Below, in pieces: positions 25,508 through 37,654 of a DNA stretch of 64,000 nt (within the stretch, counting starts at the first letter, position 1; the number at the start of each line of letters is the position of its first letter). The notes beneath the pieces are model-generated. The model searched no databases, was not told the DNA's origin, and worked only from the letters and a program-made list of their open reading frames with translations. Made by a program: the position numbers and the translations under genes. This DNA comes from Misgurnus anguillicaudatus (Eukaryota > Chordata > Actinopteri > Cypriniformes > Cobitidae): NCBI RefSeq assembly GCF_027580225.2, contig NC_073352.2, forward strand, positions 30,374,001-30,438,000, written 5' to 3'.

Positions 25508-27125
25508 TTAAAAATGCACTGCATGTCACTTCAGATAAAAGTGTCAGCCAAATGTGCAATAACAATTACCAAATCGGTTTTATTGTCACACATGTGAATA
25601 AAAGTCCTGTGTGTGTGCTCCAGTGCAAAATAAACTGTCAATAACACACAGAAATATTACACTGTGTGTGCGAGCAAAATTGCTCTCAATAGAAGTTTAC
25701 TCCAAACGTTTTGGATAGGAAATCGATTTACTTTGCCTTTCATATTAACAAGCCTCTTCAGCCAAGAAGAAATAAGTCCAAGTGTGTTCGAAAAGTTGTT
25801 CAAAAACTGCATCCACTTGCTATTTAAAACCTCCTCCAACTTCTCACCCTATGTTTGCCGCATTTCTTGTGAGTGTTGTGAAGACTGCACTGCCAGCGTG
25901 ACAAAACCGGACCTCCTGCGGCTGCGCAGGCGAACCCCCAGTGTCACCGCCTGCAGCACAGATTCACAGCATCATCCACGTCAGTAGGGGTCCTTGCACA
26001 TAGCACTTACACTCTGTCCTCTTTTCTTCATCATCTGAATTTTGCACTACACCCCAGAAGATGTCTTCTCACCCATGATGTAGTGCTTTAAATAACACAT
26101 GGAGATCTAGCCTATACGACAATGTAGATTTAAGTTTGGGAATTGGAGCTGGTGGCCAATTTGTGCCGTTGCAATAATTGTATACATTTATTGATATAAA
26201 TGAGCGAAAATCTCATAGATCTGTTTGTCCTGGCTGTGTAAACATGTTAAACAATTGTCTAGACTCTTAAGCAACGGATGGTCTGAGCTGGGCAACCCCA
26301 GCGATTTATTTTAACAGGGACAAAGAGCTTGCAAACAGGCCAAGCGCTAAACAAAGAGCCTATAGTGCACCACCAACAAAATGGTCAACCAAGAGCCTCA
26401 CCGACCGCAGAACATTAAGGTACTCCATATAAATATTTGAAAAGCCCTTTAAACACGGTTTCCAGGGTTGAGGTCTATGAGGGCAGAAAAAACGCAATTA
26501 CAGCCTTGGCATAATCTCTAAACACATTATGAGGCGAGCGGGGTACACAGGAAGAATACAAATAGTTCGAGGCTTGCGTACTGACTAAAGAAAAGCTTAT
26601 GATTAAATCGTATACGTCAAAAGTAAACGTTAAACCTTTTCTCATCCGTCAAAGGCCACTCGTTAGCCACCGAGCTGATGCCGCCCGAAAAGCAGCGTCC
26701 GTTTGCTTTTTAAACGCGGACGGGTAGATCCATCAATGAGAAAGTGAAGATCTAAGCTCACAGCAAGGCTGATGCACGGCCTGAAAATGTGCCATGGTGA
26801 CAAATCTGAGTCCTTGAAGAAACAGCGAACATATGAAGCTCCTAATGTTAGCGCTGACAGCTACTTACAGCACACTGCTATGACAGCAACTCCCTAGGCG
26901 TTTACCACAGCTCTCTAATGTTCCTGTAGATATATTTTACAATCTCCAAGAACAAACCTCTGGTTTGACAAACATCTCACACTCGGAGAGATGAAACGAT
27001 ACGCAACTAATTGGATTTGGCTGCTTTACAGATATCACTGTACGACAGGGAAAAACTGGGTTTACATATAAAGGTGGCAGAGGTGGCGTTTAGCTGCTTT
27101 TGCTGCTCATACTTAATAAAGTGAA
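25508..27125. other. Mostly unique non-coding stretch
   Basis: It contains a candidate exon on the minus strand (see 25848-25950) and a balanced-composition region at 26600-26960 without repeats. Otherwise I see nothing. Confidence 0.3.
25848..25950 (-). other. Weak candidate exon, unknown gene
   Basis: On the minus strand a 103-bp open block lies between CTGTGCTGCAG and a good donor GTGAGAAG, with a branch-point-like TACTGAC about 30 bases upstream. The open frame reads GDTGGSPAQPQEVRFCHAGS followed by AVFTTLTRNAANI. I do not recognise it. The acceptor is poor in pyrimidines, so this may be chance. Confidence 0.2.
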
Positions 27126-27355
27126 TTAAAGGGGTCATATTATGAGATTTTTTTAAAGATGTAAAATAAGTCTTTGGTGTCCCCAGAGTATGTATGTATG
27201 CATGTATGTAAAGTTTTAGCTTAAAATACCTCACAGATAATTTATTATAACATGTTAAAATTGCCACTTTGTAGGTGTGACAAAAATGTGCTGGTTGTGG
27301 GTGTGTCCTTTAAAATGCAAATGAGCTGATGAAATTCAAACACTGATCTCTATGA

Positions 27356-27359
<4 letters not shown>

Positions 27360-27388
<29 letters not shown>
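27360..27388 (+). repeat. (CT)n microsatellite
   Basis: About 14 CT units within copy C of family 1. Confidence 0.95.
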
Positions 27389-27392
<4 letters not shown>

Positions 27393-27555
27393 TAAATGGC
27401 AGTGCTGTGGTTGAATAGTGCAGATTAATGGGCGGTATTATCCCCTTCTGACATCACACGGGATGCAAATTTCAATTACCTATTTTTTCACATGCTTGTG
27501 AAGAATGGTTTACCAAAACTAAGTTACTGGGTTGATCTTTTTCACATTTTCTAGG

Positions 27556-28529
27556 TTAAAGGGGCTACATGTAGGTTATTACTTAAAAAAAACAATTAAG
27601 ATAGAGTTTTTATTTGTATATTTATGAGCCAACCATAATGTATTAGAAAGAATGACACTTTGAGGGTCCTCCACGGTTGTCTCTATCAGCCTGTAGGCTC
27701 TTTTGTGTGTGAAGGAGTCGGGTCCGAATTGGCGTGAAAATTCAAAATGTGACGTCATGCGCATGCTCGTCTGCTTGGGCGTTCTATATAGACGCATACG
27801 CCAGTCATTAGTAAACAGCAGCAATTGCTAGCATGTTTCAAATGGACTCTGTAGACGGAAAGAAGCGACCAACTTCCAGACACTCAGGGAAACTCCTCGT
27901 AAGTAAAAATCCTTATCTAGTGCGGCCAAAATAGAGCATGACCGGCGTCGGGGGAAAGACAAGAGTAAACATCAGATTGGCATTTGATTCTTGGAGGGAG
28001 CTCCGGTCAGCGCTGGGTATGAAAACAGACCTCGAGCTGGCTTTCTTATTACTGAAAAGGTAAGACATAGTTACAGGGCATTTGTAATATATTATTTTAT
28101 GATTTTTGTGGTGTAATGCTAACGATAACATGTAGCACAAGACCGTTTCAAAAGTTACTGTCTTATATGAATTATCTTTATTTAGAGAACGGGTGCATTA
28201 AGATTGTGAGTGTCGGGAGTTTGTTTTACAGTGTAGTATTACAAAACTTTTAGATGTAGACTTCTGTTGAAAATATAAAGTAGCACTGCAACATTTTACA
28301 AAAATGTGGTCTGTCAAACAATAACCTTACAGTACTGTAACTTTTCTTACATTTGTAAACATGCTGGTGAATCTCAATGAGCTGTCTGTGGTTGCTACGG
28401 CAACTCTGGTTGTTGTGCTCGTACAAGTGTGCCCACCGAGAACGAGCATGAGACTGGCTGCAGTTTCTATAACGGCCACTGGTGTCAGTAACGGTTAGAA
28501 ATTTCACAACCTAAGTAGAGCTCCTTTAA
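27556..28529. mobile_element. 974-bp TTAA-flanked element, family 6
   Basis: It begins TTAAAGGGGCTACATGTAGG and ends CCTAAGTAGAGCTCCTTTAA, an imperfect ~20-bp inverted repeat, exactly at a TTAA inside the family-1 copy. There is no transposase. It includes GTTGCTACGGCAAC at 28391-28404, an RFX X-box-like palindrome, which may be coincidental. Confidence 0.75.
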
Positions 28530-28561
28530 TAAAAGCACTGGGGACCCAATTATAGCACTTA

Positions 28562-28848
28562 GGGATTGTGCACACCAAAACTTTTAAACGCGGCTGAAAA
28601 CGCCTGGACAACGCCGAATGCCAGCTGTTTTTCTGTGGTAACGCCACTCCACTGTGATTGGACAGTTGTGTGAGGACTGACATTGACGAGCGGAGCTTTT
28701 TACCCAAAGTTGAATATTTTTCAACTCTCGGCGTTCAGCGGAAGAAAACCGCTAGCTGCTGGCTAGTTTGAAAAATGCCAAGCTTCCATTGGAAACAATT
28801 GAAAACATGCACCGGCTGCGGGCGTAAAGTTTTGTTGTGCATGCCCCC
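28562..28848. mobile_element. 287-bp MITE with TTA duplication (PIF/Harbinger-like)
   Basis: Ends GGGATTGTGCACACCAAAAC and, inverted, GTTTTGTTGTGCATGCCCCC. TTA flanks both sides (28559-28561, 28849-28851). Other copies of the host repeat read GCACTTAAA without interruption, so the 3-bp duplication is directly supported. Confidence 0.85.
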
Positions 28849-28892
28849 TTAAACATAGAAAAAGTCAGATTTTCATCATATGTCCCCTTTAA

Positions 28893-30659
28893 GTAGTTTT
28901 GGATGTTTGTTTAATTGTATTGAGTGAACAATAATGGATATTATATTGTATACTACTCAATATTCACCGTACTGGTCTTATTTCATTTTTAATGCACTGC
29001 ATTTTAAGTGCATTAGTGAAATAGGCGTAGGAATGAAGTCAGCCAAAAATTGCATACTTTAACATTGCAATGATTAATTACCTCAAGTTTATTTTTACGA
29101 ATATAATTTAAACCATTATGCGCAGGACTGGAATGGAAACCCGACGGTGAATTGAATGCCCTTTAAGTGTTTATTTCCTCATTATTATTCGTTTTAATTA
29201 ATCCGTTAGTGCCTCAGTGCACGACTTTGCACGAGCTCGGTTTGTAAATCTTTTATATCTCGACAGTCTTTGTTTTGATTTATTTCATTAGCTATTTATT
29301 AGCCCATTTATCGATTTATCCACAAGTGATTTGTGTTTCATGCACCGGCTGGAGAGATTCAGCATATCTCAGAAACAGAATCATGTGATTTATACCACGC
29401 AAGTTTCTGGCACAGATGCACAAGTCTGTTTATATATCCAACTCCACAGAGAACAACCAGCTGTATTGAAAAGCTTTACCTGTCGTTTGGCCAACAGAAA
29501 GATGTGTCTAGGAATGAGGGTCTTCGCTTGGTCACTCTCGCGTCGTTCTTTGGCGAGGTGGGTGCCAATTTATTTTAAAGTTGCTTCTATCAGACACCTG
29601 GGTGAATAGTGCAGTGCAAAGTGCTCTCCTCTGCTGACGTATGGCCCTGCTGATGCGGTCTGACTGACTCTCGCTGATAGCATCCAACGCGCATTAGCTT
29701 CAACCGCACGCCCTAATCAGTCTCCATACATCCGCTGACAGCTCCAGCATGTGTGCCCTTTAAATGCATCTAGTATCCCAAACACATCGCAAGCCTAATT
29801 TACTTTTCTTATCTTAATGAAAGTAAAAGCAGTTTGTTAATTAAGTTCAAAGACCTATCAGGAAAAGGTTGAGTCATTATATACTAATTATGATCCTTAT
29901 TAGATACCCAGATAGCTTCCTTCAGGCAAATAACTTGTAAATAGTCAATAACCTTTTTTTTTAGAACCAAAACAGTGGAAAATTTACTTTGCTCAACTTT
30001 TAATAGCCGTCAGGGGCAGAGGGGTCGACAAAAGACCAAACTGGTATAGCGAGTTCCCCATGCGCGGTGAAATGGAGTCTGTGGGTAGGCTGTGAATGGT
30101 GGGGCAAAGCTTTTACAGCTTCTGCCCTGGGAAAAGGTCAAGGCACAGGGTTGCCTGAAGCTATGAATTCTGTTTTCATTTCTCATCTGTAATGTTCTGC
30201 AAATGATATATGGAGTCATATTTATTAGACCACCTGGCTGCTCATGGCACGGGTGAAATTAAAGGCGTGTGTGGAGCCATGTGCACGTGATTCTGCGCAG
30301 ACACGCAATGTAAATTCGGAAAGATGTGGTTCAGAGGTGCATTGCATTCATGTAATTGGCACAAATTGGAAAGGTGAGCCATCTTTAACACCATCCGCTT
30401 TAATTTCCGGCATATAGACCTTTTAGTCGGACAGATCGGAGAGATGCATGTGCGTGTGTAAATGCCAGAAAATCTTTACGTTGAAGAGCTACATTACTCA
30501 AATCCTTTTTTTTTAAATGTCAGGGATGATGCATTCCCAACTTATACACTGATGAAATCATGCACAGCATCTATTTACCAAAAGTCCTTAGATAATCATT
30601 GCATTATGGTTTGTTTCTATTGACTACAAAAGCATCTGTTACAATACTTGGAAAGTCTT
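28893..30659. other. Mostly unique non-coding stretch
   Basis: 29100-29780 is of mixed composition and free of recognised repeats, so it is a possible conserved non-coding region. Two overlapping frames at 29331-29609 show no domain. Confidence 0.3.
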
Positions 30660-30985
30660 ACAGGAGTGTCAAAAACCTGTCACTGGTCGAACAAACTAAA
30701 AAAATTAATTTGTCCCTTGGGGTCAATATGACCCCAATTGAAAGTGAATGGGAAATGCAAAAAATTTAAAATTTTTCCATTTGTCAAAAAATAAATAACA
30801 ATAAATCCAGCATAAGTCTGAACATTTTGACACAGAAATGAAGGCCTGGTACTTGTGCACAAATGCAATGCAAAAAACACACGCTCACACAAACACACAC
30901 ACAAGTATGACTGCCACAGAGCGCATTGAATTTGGCAAATAAAATCAGTTCCAAATACAGAAAATAAGATATAAAGGGGTGTGAC
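30660..30985. repeat. Left part of an interspersed repeat
   Basis: The segment includes CCCTTGGGGTCAATATGACC and CATAAGTCTGAACATTTTGA, and it continues past the hAT insertion at 33132-33840 (GGGGTCATACAAATAAGTGT, GAGCGTTTAAGGGTTAA). I recognise the parts as a common cyprinid repeat but cannot assign its class. Confidence 0.5.
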
Positions 30986-31247
30986 CAGAGGTGTAAAGAG
31001 TAGCTGAAAGCCATACTTGAGTAAAAGTACAAATTCCTTACTGTAAAAATTACTCCACTACAAGTTACAAGTCACCAATTTAAATACGACTTGAGTAAAA
31101 GTATTAAAGTAACCCAATTTAAAAGTACTCAAGTATTTTTACTCGTACTGAATGTTGGCTCAAAGATGCACTAGTCATCAACACAAAGAGACATTGTAGG
31201 TCAGTGAAAACTAAGAAAGTTTATTTATGAGGTTTTATTTCCTAATA

Positions 31248-31535
31248 TAGACGGTTTCAGCAGTAACAACATAAACAAGCGGCTGTTGCGGTCCGCACGT
31301 AACTTCCGGTAAACTCCGCTAATAATAAATAACCACAAAGTACTTGAAACGTAGTTTATTTATATAACAAGCAAAAAAACAACACATAGATTTAGGAAAA
31401 CAAAACATTTGTTATTTTCGACGAGGCATTTGATCAAGAGATCAGTTTAGCAACTAGTCAGACCATTAAAAAAACTAAACCGGAAGTAAGGTTCGGATCC
31501 AGACGTGTATCACGTGCGTCCGATGAAACCGTCTA
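31248..31535. mobile_element. 288-bp MITE with TA duplication
   Basis: Ends TAGACGGTTTCA and TGAAACCGTCTA are perfect inverted partners between TA dinucleotides (31246-31247, 31536-31537). This fits a Tc1/mariner-type mover. It is nested in the hAT element. Confidence 0.8.
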
Positions 31536-31796
31536 TAGAAAAGAAATCAAACACCTCAAAATTTTGACCTGGCAGAACAAACACAGATTAAACATAGTCA
31601 TAGTCTTTTGATTAAAATTTAATTTAGTTTTAGTCATATTTTTGTCATCTGAATTTATTTAGTTTTAGTCTAATTTTATTCAACATTACATTTTATTAAA
31701 CCCATTTAATTTTAGTCTAGTGTCATTGTGTATTTGAATGTGCCATGCTGAAAAATATATAGCCTAACTTTGTGATATAAATATATGGTAACACTT

Positions 31797-32092
31797 TACA
31801 ATAAGGTTCATTAGTTAACATTAGTTAGCTACATTAGTTAACATTAACTAAAAATGAACTGCACTTAGCATTTATTAATCTTTGTTCATTTTAATTTCAA
31901 CAATTACTTATACTTCATTAAAATCTGGTTAACATTAGTTAATGCACTCTGATCTAACATGAACAAACAATTAAAGCTTACATTTTTATTAACTAACATT
32001 AACAAAGATGAATAAATAATGTAACAAATGTATTGCTCATGGTTTGTACATTAACTACTGTTAACTAATGAACCTTATTGTAAAGTGTTACC
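31797..32092. mobile_element. 296-bp MITE, GGTAACACTTTACAATAAGG ends
   Basis: A long terminal inverted repeat GGTAACACTTTACAATAAGG continues with TTCATTAGTTAAC and is mirrored at the right end. Flanks AAATATAT and AAATATTC match at 6 of 8 positions. This family is widespread in fish. It is nested in the 2.1-kb hAT element. Confidence 0.85.
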
Positions 32093-33131
32093 AAATATTC
32101 TTATAGGCCTAAATATATAAAAAGATATAATTTTATTATTTAAAAAATTCCAGTAAACTAAAATTACACTAACAGAAATATGATCATGCATATTAAAAAC
32201 AGGAAGTTGTTCATTCGAAAGATTAATTGAAAACACATGTAGTGCGTAACACCACTATCTCACATTAAGTGCACATTTAGTCATGCATCCCTCTTTACAG
32301 TAAATACATTACAGCATACTTGATTAAATTTGAGGACAGTGAAATTGTACACTTATTATCAATCTTATAATGTACTTAAGTTACTTGAGCAATCAGTACA
32401 GGACATCGCTGGTTTATTTTGGCTTATATAGTAAGTTATATCAAGTTATGTAACTTACCAGCTTAGGTTAGCTGATATAGTAGCATCAGAGTATATAAAA
32501 CATTTGTGCTTGCCTTTGAGTTGCGGGATGACCCAATCGCGCTTCACTTTTGTTTTGATTGTAGCATCACATGTTTAACAAAGGGTCCCTTGACAGAAGC
32601 AAATGTGATATGCATCCATATGTTTGCTCTTTATCTCGTCTCTCAGATAAGACGCTAACTTTTCTCTACAGTTTATGACATACGCAGCACACAGATGTCC
32701 CGCTACGGTGGCTCAACGCAAGCCATTCAGTGTTTGACATCACAATACCGCGAGACCAGACTTCTCCATATGCATTTGATTCGCTCTCGCAGTACTTTGA
32801 TTTCATACGATTGCCCTGCGTGGCGCCACATGAGGTCCCTCAGTTGTGTGTGTCCGTCTAACCTCGCGACCACAGATTCTATCCATCATCACTCTCTGAC
32901 ACTTTCGTTTCGTTTTTATTTGACGAATAAACAATGTAGCGAGTAACGTTAAGTGTCATTTCAAATGTAGTGGAGTAAAGAGTACAAATACCCAATCAAA
33001 AATGTAATTGAGTAGAGAGTAAAAGTTGCTTATATTTTTGATACTCAGTACAAGTACAAAGTAACCAAAAAAATACTTAAGTACAGTAACGAAGTACATT
33101 TACTCGAGTACTTTACACCTCTGGGTGTGAC

Positions 33132-33840
33132 CTAATGCACGCACATGTAAACTCACAAACACACTCGCACACACATGCGCACACACACACACACAAACAC
33201 ACATGCTCTTTCTCTCTCCTTCTCACACACACACTCTCTCACACACACACACACACACGCACACACACGTGCGCACGCACATGCGCGCACACATGCAGAC
33301 ACACACACACACACACACTTACACTCAGTCAAATTTCTGTGGCATTTTATTTTTAATGTCCTTTTTAATGTTTAAATAAACATAAATTCACAAAATGTAT
33401 CACTAAAGTAGTGATGTAAGCAGTATCCAGTAAAATGAATGGGTGTCTATGGGCATCTGCTGGTCGAAATGATTTAATTCTTAAACAGTAATTCTTTTTT
33501 TTTTTTTTACTGATGGCTGAATTCAACACCTAACACCTATATCAATATCTAAAATCAAATTTAAACAAATTTAGATAATAATTTATGTGAATTTTTATAA
33601 AAAATATGATATTTTTCAGGCAAGCTAATGGTGTATTTGAGGAATTTAGTGGTAAACAGGTACAAAAGTACTTTAAATCTCTGAAAACACGGCTTGTATT
33701 GTATAGATGAAAAGTAAACAAAAAAATGATATATTATTTGTATTATTGAAAATGTATATTTTTCTTACAATTATGCTTTTCTTTTTGGGGTCATACAAAT
33801 AAGTGTAAACAGAAAACGAGGAGCGTTTAAGGGTTAAACA
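33132..33840. repeat. Right part of the split interspersed repeat
   Basis: Continuation of 30660-30985 after the hAT insertion. It includes a long CA tract at 33135-33320 and ends near AAACGAGGAGCGTTTAAGGG. Confidence 0.5.
33135..33320 (+). repeat. (CA)n-rich microsatellite
   Basis: Imperfect CA repeats with CG and CT interruptions. The 66- and 73-codon frames across it are artefacts. Confidence 0.9.
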
Positions 33841-33850
33841 AGAACAACTT

Positions 33851-34746
33851 TGTTTTATTAGCCACACAGAGCAGATTTTACACGTGAATTAAACTCAAAA
33901 GTGATTCTACTTACAGCTTGATATGCATAAACTAAGTATTTTAAATGGCTATAGGCTAAACAAAATCACAATTTACTGTAGCGTGTAAAGAAGCAAACTA
34001 ATAGTTAATTTAGAGACACAACTGTCTTTTGGATACTCACAGCTCATTTAACAAATAGAAAGTCACAAAACATGCATTTGTGCTGGGACTCGTTTATAAA
34101 TTTTAACTGCACTATAGTTGCTTCCACCAGACCTGCGGTGAAGAGGTAACTCATACATTATAGTCCTGAGAGAACTCCCTGTTTAAATTGCATAAACAAA
34201 ACACACTGCCTCGGTCGACTGTGATTTATTTTGAAATCGCTGGACGTTAATGTGTCTCCAGTTGCTAATATTTCATTCTGCAACAATATCTAGAACCAAA
34301 CTGTTGAACCGTTAAACTGTTGCCATTCATAGCTCCTTTCCCAACAGCGAGACACCAAAATGTTACGCTTATGTCACCTATCGGAATTTCAGGCAGAATA
34401 AAACTTTTTTCATTCCCACTTCTGCATCATGCCTTATTTCTTCATTACATCAGCGTAATGCAAACAAAATCCCTCAGCTTTGAACTAGGGGGTTGGTTTA
34501 AAGCATCATTACACCAAAGCCTTTATCCTGCAAACTGCCTATCGGTCAATACTAGGTGACATTTAGACAGTCTCATCAGATGGTGAGTTAGAAACCACAT
34601 CACAATTGACATTCATTCTCAACCACATGCTATCAGAAATCAATACAAACCTAAATATAAACCTCAACTATCTGTGTTACACATTGAGCGTATATAGTTT
34701 TAGCCATAATTTTCAATCAACATTTTAAAAAGATGTTAAAAAGTTA
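33851..34746. other. Unremarkable non-coding stretch
   Basis: No domain or repeat recognised. Confidence 0.3.
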
Positions 34747-34804
34747 CTATAAGGCAGGGTTTTTCAAACTTTTTTGTTAGCCCAACTTTGTATCCCCTGA
34801 GATC

Positions 34805-35190
34805 TTAAAGGTGCAGTGTGTAATTTTTAGAATTTTTCTTGACAGAAATGCACAATAATATCCAAAACTATATTATATGGGGTGTATAAAGACATTTCAT
34901 AATGAACCGTTATGTGTTTATTGCCTTAGAATGAGATGTTTTTTTCTATATACACAGAGGGTCCCCTTACATGGAAGTCGCCATTTTAGGCCCCCGTGTT
35001 TCTACAGAAGCCCTTAACGGACAAACTTTTTTGCTAAGTTATCTCAGACGATGACCTGTTTGTCCAATGGTGGCTACAGTAGCTTCTCTATGTGTTTCAA
35101 ACGCCAGGGGTGAGCAGTGGACTGAGCCGTTGGTTGCCATTCACAACCTCACCACTAGATGCTGCTAAAATTTACACACTGCACCTTTAA
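34805..35190. mobile_element. TTAA-flanked MITE, family 4 (copy 1)
   Basis: TTAAAGGTGCAGTGTGTAA at the left and TTTACACACTGCACCTTTAA at the right. The interior has CAGAGGGTCCCCTTACATGG and AGTAGCTTCTCTATGTGTTT. The second copy, at 37762-38110, shares all landmarks. Confidence 0.92.
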
Positions 35191-35489
35191 GTAAATATTT
35201 TAATGGCACATTGGCATGTTTAACATTAAAAACATATATTTTCATCCGTTTATCCATATTATTTTACATTGTTATTGTTATTATCACATGAACCAGAGTT
35301 CTCAGTTTTCTGATATATTGTAGTGACATAAAATGGTCACATGACATGCAGATAAAACAAATAAAATACATATTTTTAAGTGTTTTATTTACTTTTTTCA
35401 TTTTAAATGATCTGTCAAACAATTAACGCCATAAATTGTACACAAAATAATGGTTTGTGTTTGCATAATATATGTGTAATTACTACGTA

Positions 35490-35810
35490 GGGGAGAACCG
35501 GGACGAAAGTAACAAAGCGATTTTTTCTATGACAAACTATGACAGCATCTTAAACACACAAACCCTTGACAGAGCTGACAAATATTGCATTACTTACTCA
35601 CCGTTTCCACATGTAGCTTTAGAAATGTGTTTTCAGCCATGATAAGTAAATTCCAAAAGCAGTCATGTTAAATTTTTTTTTAATTCCACCTGGTATTGAT
35701 AGACCACACTTGCGAGTTATTGACCACAGCAAAAATATATCTCTGTCTAAAACATTATCTTTAAAAATTAAGTTTTTCTGAAAAATGGTACTTTCGCCCC
35801 TGCTCTCCCC
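35490..35810. mobile_element. 321-bp MITE with TA duplication
   Basis: GGGGAGAACCGGGACGAAAG and, inverted, CTTTCGCCCCTGCTCTCCCC, with TA on each side (35488-35489, 35811-35812). It is nested inside the foldback MITE, which is itself nested in the hAT element. Confidence 0.85.
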
Positions 35811-35859
35811 TATATATAAATACAAAAACATTAAATATAAATAAAAACATCTTTATGCA

Positions 35860-37045
35860 TGTATCTGTATATTTTACATTTATATTATTATTATTTATAT
35901 TATTATTTATATTTGTATTATGTATTTATATACATAATAATTACACATAGTACATAAATTATGCAAACACAAACTTTTATTTTGTATGCGATTAATCAGT
36001 ATTATTTTACATTGTTATTGTTATTATCACATGAACCATGTATCTGTATATTTTACATTTATGTTATTATTATTTTTATTATTATTTATATTTGTATTAT
36101 GTATTTATATACATAATAACACATAGTACATAAATTATGCAAACACACTTTTATTTTATATGCGATTAATCAGTATTATTTTACATTGTTATTATTATTA
36201 TTACATGAACCATGTATCTGTATATTTTACATTTATATTATTTATATTATTATTTATATTTGTATTATGTATTTATATACATAATAATTACACATAGTAC
36301 ATAAATTATGCAAACACAAACTTTTAATTTGTATGCGATTAATCAGTATTATTTTACATTGTTATTGTTATTATCACATGAACCATGTATCAGTATATTT
36401 TACATTTATATTATTATTATTATTTATATTTGTATTATGTATTTATATACATAATAATTACACATAGTACATAAATTATGCAAACACAAACTTTTATTTT
36501 GTATGCGATTAATCAGTATTATTTTACATTGTTATTGTTATTATCACATGAACCATGTATCTGTATATTTTACATTTATATTATTATTATTTTTATTATT
36601 ATTTATATTTGTATTATGTATTTATATACATAATAACACATAGTACATAAATTATGCAAACACACTTTTATTTTATATGCGATTAATCAGTATTATTTTA
36701 CATTGTTATTATTATTATTATTACATGAACCATGTATCTGTATATTTTACATTTATATTATTTATATTATTATTTATATTTGTATTATTTATTTATATAC
36801 ATAATAATTACACATAGTACATAAATTATGCAAACACAAACTTTTATTTTGTATGCGATTAATCAGTATTATTTTACATTGTTATTGTTATTATCACATA
36901 AACCATGTATCTGTATATTTTATATTTATATTATTATTATTTATATTATTATTTATATTTGTATTATGTATTTATATACATAATAATTACACATAGTACA
37001 TAAATTATGCAAACACAAACTTTTATTTTGTATGCGATTAATCAT
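35860..37045 (+). repeat. ~174-bp tandem array with a three-unit super-repeat
   Basis: GCGATTAATCA recurs at 35988, 36162, 36335, 36505, 36679, 36855 and 37034, giving units of 174, 173, 170, 174, 176 and 179 bp. Units ending at 36162 and 36679 share variants (CACACTTTTATTTTATATGC, ATAATAACACATAG) absent from the others, so a ~517-bp three-unit block was duplicated. Each unit joins MITE end sequence to TATTATTTTACATTGTTATT, which also occurs once outside the MITE at 35259. Confidence 0.9.
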
Positions 37046-37190
37046 GATTAATCGTTTGACATGCAGCGCACATTTTAAAATGGTTTATTTACATTTTATC
37101 ATTTCATTGCAATTACTTATGTTTTTCATCAACTCACTTGCAGTTCCATGGTGGTTCGTGAACCCCAAATGGGGAAACCCTGCACTAAGG

Positions 37191-37650
37191 TTTAAGAATT
37201 TGGACTTAAAGTAGTTTATAAAACACATTTTGTATCTCATCCTTATGAATCAGTGACCCTGTGCCAAATCTTATCGAGCAAACAGCATTTATGCACTCAC
37301 CAGATTTTCACCAAATTTTAAGGCAGGACTGCGGGTATAATTTGTGGAGATGGCGAAGTGAAATGCAAAGCTCAGTGATAAATATTAATGCAAGATGCTG
37401 GACAAGCTGAGCCAAGTATCTATTATAAATAAACTTATATTTTTGTCAATATTCAAGTCTTCATAAAAAATTTAGTGTAATTAAAATTGATCAAGAATGA
37501 AATGTTAGCAACATTTATTTTAAAACTAATAAATGATCTAAAATGCAGCTCACTTCCTCACACAAATCTCATTGAGTGCCTAGAAACTCAACCAACATTG
37601 ATTTCATAAGTTTTCTCAGTCAGCTACACTTAAAAAAAATGCATGGTTAT
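37191..37650. other. Unremarkable non-coding stretch
   Basis: Nothing recognised. Confidence 0.3.
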
Positions 37651-37654
37651 TTTC

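Larger units (their letters stand above)
27126..28892 (+). mobile_element. TTAA-flanked MITE, family 1 (copy C) with two insertions
   Basis: Family-1 sequence starts at the TTAA of 27126 (AAGGGGTCATATTATGAG) and ends GATTTTCATCATATGTCCCC with TTAA at 28889. It is split at 27556-28529 by another TTAA element and at 28562-28848 by a TTA-duplicating MITE. Removing both restores contiguous family-1 sequence. Confidence 0.85.
30986..33123. mobile_element. hAT-type element, 2.1 kb, perfect 8-bp duplication
   Basis: Ends CAGAGGTGTAAAGAGTA and, inverted, GTACTTTACACCTCTG. The flanks GGTGTGAC (30978-30985 and 33124-33131) are identical. Subterminal regions repeat the motif AAGTAC/GAGTAAAAGT many times in both orientations. 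No transposase is readable. It hosts insertions at 31248-31535 and 31797-32092. Confidence 0.93.
35415..37060. mobile_element. Foldback MITE expanded by internal tandem repeats
   Basis: Left end GTCAAACAATTAACG and right end CATGATTAATCGTTTGAC. The right-hand subterminal block TTTTGTATGCGATTAATCA is shared with the MITE at 20162-20514. A TA MITE (35490-35810) sits in the left part, and the right part is amplified into an array. Confidence 0.65.
34755..37182. mobile_element. hAT-type element containing MITEs and a tandem array
   Basis: Left end CAGGGTTTTTCAAACTTTT and right end AAATGGGGAAACCCTG, with flanks CTATAAGG (34747-34754) and CACTAAGG (37183-37190) matching at 6 of 8. Near the right end GTGGTTCGTGAACCCC is a typical subterminal sequence. 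Most of its length is later material: a TTAA MITE, a foldback MITE, a TA MITE and the 174-bp array. Confidence 0.65.

Noticed and set aside
28391..28404. X-box-like GTTGCTACGGCAAC as a promoter element
   Set aside because: It lies inside a repeated TTAA element, so it is probably a property of the repeat.
33135..33375. His/Thr-rich open frames
   Set aside because: Translations of the CA microsatellite.
35860..37045. CRISPR-like appearance of regularly spaced repeats
   Set aside because: Units are ~174 bp with no unique spacers, are AT-rich and derive from a eukaryotic MITE; it is a satellite, not CRISPR.
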